Shown piece by piece: positions 5,547-7,317 of a stretch of 7,317 nt of DNA. A model generated the notes under the pieces. It was not told the origin of the DNA and did no database searches. It was given only the letters and a program-made list of their open reading frames with translations. The position numbers were made by a program, and so were the translations under genes. How positions within the stretch are numbered: the stretch's first letter is position 1; each line of letters begins with the position of its first letter. Source of the DNA: Lentisphaeria bacterium (GTDB lineage: Bacteria > Verrucomicrobiota > Lentisphaeria > Victivallales > UBA1829); the NCBI GenBank assembly GCA_017623265.1, contig JAGAPM010000294.1, positions 1 to 7,317 of the forward strand. The letters are read 5' to 3'.

Positions 5547-7199
5547 GTGGCAGTTTTTGAAGAAAAAAAGATCGGAATCTGGGGCGCAGGAATTTTTCTC
5601 CTGCTGCTTTTTGCTCTGACCTTTCCGCTTTGGCATCTGGTCGACCGGGAAATGCTGGGGATGGAAGGGGAGCTTGCTGTCGCCGTGACGGAGATGAGCG
5701 GAAATGAGCTTGCCCCTACAACTCACGGTTATCTGTCCGATGCTCCGCCGCTGTTCCTTCTGCTTGCAAAGATTTTTTCGCTTGCCGGACTGCCCCTGCT
5801 GTATGTGTTGAGGGGGATCTCGGTCCTTTCCTATTTCATCCTGACAACGTTGGTCTTTTTTGTCAGCCGCCGGAATTGTGGAGGAACTCAGGCGGCGTGT
5901 GCCGCTGCTGCCGTTATGATGTCCACGGTGGTCATTTTTGATAAATTGCCTTTCGGCAGCCCCATGGCGTTGACTGCGCTGTTGCTCTACAGCGGCTGGA
6001 TCGTCTGGATCGAGCTGACCATCCGCCGTTCCAATTGGAATCTGGCGTGGATTTTTGCCGGCTTGTTCGGAACATTGATCTATTGCAATGCCGGGCTTAC
6101 CGGGCTGATCTATTTCTTTGTGCCGCTTTTTCTTCAACGCAGACCTCTGACCGTCTGGCCGAAACTCGGTCATACGGGGATGTATTACGGCGCTGTGCTT
6201 ATTCTGGGAACGGCAGCGTTTCTCGCTTTTCTGCAAAACGGTCTGCCGAAACCGCCGGTGGAGACGGGAAGTTCCATGGTATTCGGGGAGTATTTTACGC
6301 AGATCGTTGTTTTTCCGTTTGCTGCATTTGTCCGGCTGCTGCCCTGGTCGATCTTCCTCTGGGCTCCCTTCTGTGCGGCTCTGATCCCACTGCAGGACAA
6401 TCCGCTTTTTGGAAAATTCCACCGGATCCTGTTTATTTCCCTGTTCATTCTGATTTGGTTCAATCCCGGTTCCGCAAGCCGCGATCTGTTCTGTCTGATG
6501 CCGCTGATCGCCACCATGATCGGTTCGTACTACTGGATCATTGTGCGCCGTTACGGGGAACGGATCTGCAAATTCTCTGCCTTTTATGCCTGGGGGATCC
6601 TTGCCGCTGCTGTTCTGGTCGCGCTGTTCCTTTTTCTGCCGCCGGACCTGATTTCCGGTCTGCTCCGGTCCGTGTGGCTGCAGGGATCGTTCCTGCAGGA
6701 TGTCAAACAGCTGCCGGTTCGGCTTTATTCGGTCCTGCCGGAAATCATTCTGCCTGCCATCGCCGCTTTGATCATCCTCTGTTTCAAGCGGAAGATCCCC
6801 TGCTGGCTTGCCATTTCCATGCTCTTCTGCAGTTCGATTCTTGTGCAGTTCCCGCTGCGGGCGCCATATCACAGGGCGGCGCGGGAGCGGCAGAATTTTG
6901 CGACTCGGCTCGAGCATATTTTCCAAATGAGAAATCTGAAGCCGGGGCAGGATATGATCTATACCAATATCAACGGGCTCTATGCTGAAGGTTTTTATGC
7001 CGGATATGGCTTCCGCTATACCGATACCGAAAAAATCCCCGAAGAAAAACAGGTCATTTACCTGCTGACTGCCAAAACGCCCCTGAACCCCACCCGCAGT
7101 TGGAATCTGGTGGCTGAAATGGAATACAAAGAACAGCGTCTCTTCATTTATGAAGGACAGCTTAACAGGAGTGAAGACGATTATGACAACGAAATTTGA
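5547..7199 (+). CDS. ArnT/PMT-like multi-spanning membrane glycosyltransferase
   Basis: A 550-residue integral membrane protein with about 12 hydrophobic segments (first at 11-31, last at about 416-434) and a soluble C-terminal domain (about 440-550). The first loop after TM1 reads EGELAVAVTEM (40-50) and then SDAPPLFLLLAKI (64-76). It aligns with the first periplasmic loop of ArnT/PMT-type transferases, where an acidic 'E-x-R-x-A-x-x-A-x-E-M' block is followed by 'KPPL'. A later SASRDLFCLMPL (309-320) recalls their conserved loop before a 'LP' helix. Such enzymes use polyprenyl-phosphate sugars to modify lipid A, glycans or proteins on the periplasmic side; donor and acceptor here are unknown. 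The sequence is divergent: the usual Asp-Glu pair is Met-Glu and the Arg is Glu. The start is GTG, forced by an in-frame TAG at 5532-5534, and the ribosome site is weak (GAAAG, 5534-5538). Its 3' end overlaps rlmN by 17 bases. Confidence 0.85.
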   Translation: MAVFEEKKIGIWGAGIFLLLLFALTFPLWHLVDREMLGMEGELAVAVTEMSGNELAPTTHGYLSDAPPLFLLLAKIFSLAGLPLLYVLRGISVLSYFILTTLVFFVSRRNCGGTQAACAAAAVMMSTVVIFDKLPFGSPMALTALLLYSGWIVWIELTIRRSNWNLAWIFAGLFGTLIYCNAGLTGLIYFFVPLFLQRRPLTVWPKLGHTGMYYGAVLILGTAAFLAFLQNGLPKPPVETGSSMVFGEYFTQIVVFPFAAFVRLLPWSIFLWAPFCAALIPLQDNPLFGKFHRILFISLFILIWFNPGSASRDLFCLMPLIATMIGSYYWIIVRRYGERICKFSAFYAWGILAAAVLVALFLFLPPDLISGLLRSVWLQGSFLQDVKQLPVRLYSVLPEIILPAIAALIILCFKRKIPCWLAISMLFCSSILVQFPLRAPYHRAARERQNFATRLEHIFQMRNLKPGQDMIYTNINGLYAEGFYAGYGFRYTDTEKIPEEKQVIYLLTAKTPLNPTRSWNLVAEMEYKEQRLFIYEGQLNRSEDDYDNEI

Positions 7200-7317
7200 A
7201 CGAAAACCTTTCCTCGCAGCTGCAACAAAAGCAGATCTGCAGGAGTTTATCCTTTCCATCGGCGAAAGCAAGTTCCGTGCCGACCAGATCTACAGCTGGA
7301 TCACCAAAAAATGGGTC
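7183..7317 (+). CDS. rlmN: Dual-specificity rRNA/tRNA adenine C2-methyltransferase RlmN, N-terminal part (runs off right edge)
   Basis: The first 45 codons are present, and the frame is open to the end of the window. The stretch LQEFILSIGESKFRADQIYSWITKKWV (residues 19-45) carries the typical RlmN N-terminal accessory-domain pattern, 'G-x-x-x-F-R-A-x-Q-I-x-x-W-I'. RlmN is a cytoplasmic radical-SAM enzyme that methylates C2 of A2503 in 23S rRNA and of A37 in some tRNAs; the CxxxCxxC cluster motif would lie beyond the window. The ATG at 7183 is inside the glycosyltransferase 3' end in another frame, with AGGAG (7167-7171) 11 bases upstream, so its own ribosome site is embedded in the upstream gene. 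The 17-base overlap suggests co-transcription. The family call rests on this short stretch, which is characteristic. Confidence 0.88.
   Translation, partial: MTTKFERKPFLAAATKADLQEFILSIGESKFRADQIYSWITKKWV

Noticed and set aside
5373..7271. 632-residue leftward open frame opposite the glycosyltransferase
   Set aside because: It is rich in Arg, Gln, Asp and Pro with no recognisable domain, covers a clear membrane-protein gene, and its far end intrudes on the nnr start. It is a codon-usage shadow.
1..7317. Mobile elements, CRISPR array, toxin-antitoxin or defence system
   Set aside because: No transposase, integrase, spaced direct-repeat array, or defence-type domain is visible on either strand.

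Overview
The window looks like ordinary chromosome of a Gram-negative-type bacterium of moderate G+C content, by eye near 50%. It carries a SanA-type envelope protein, an ArnT-like membrane glycosyltransferase and a secreted sialate O-acetylesterase-like enzyme of the kind common in glycan-degrading gut bacteria. Protein style and gene mix suggest the PVC group, perhaps Lentisphaerota/Victivallales, but this is an impression and not a proof. Standard bacterial start and stop codons fit all genes. I see no insertion sequence, phage gene, CRISPR array or toxin-antitoxin pair.

Left part (1-1783): the 5' end of a leftward TIM-barrel sugar isomerase/epimerase-like gene runs off the left edge. A leftward tRNA-Lys(CUU) with encoded CCA follows. 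Across a divergent AT-rich intergenic region lies a rightward two-gene unit: a small membrane-anchored protein of unknown function with an NTF2-like look, translationally coupled (TGATG) to sanA.

Middle part (1790-5376): two leftward genes, converging on sanA. They are a 662-residue secreted SGNH-type acetylesterase with an inserted jelly-roll domain, and upstream of it a bifunctional NAD(P)HX repair enzyme (Nnr, epimerase plus ADP-dependent dehydratase). Each has a plausible promoter of its own.

Right part (5377-7317): a divergent intergenic region with five helically phased A-tracts separates nnr from a rightward multi-spanning glycosyltransferase gene. That gene overlaps by 17 bases the start of rlmN, the 23S rRNA/tRNA methyltransferase, which runs off the right edge.

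The genes do not form one pathway. They mix housekeeping functions (tRNA, Nnr, RlmN) with envelope and glycan functions (SanA, glycosyltransferase, acetylesterase). I found no convincing new biological system. The points most worth a second look are the phased A-tracts at the nnr/glycosyltransferase promoters, the altered oxyanion-loop motif in the acetylesterase, the unknown protein coupled to SanA, and a terminator-like hairpin for the esterase transcript that lies inside sanA.
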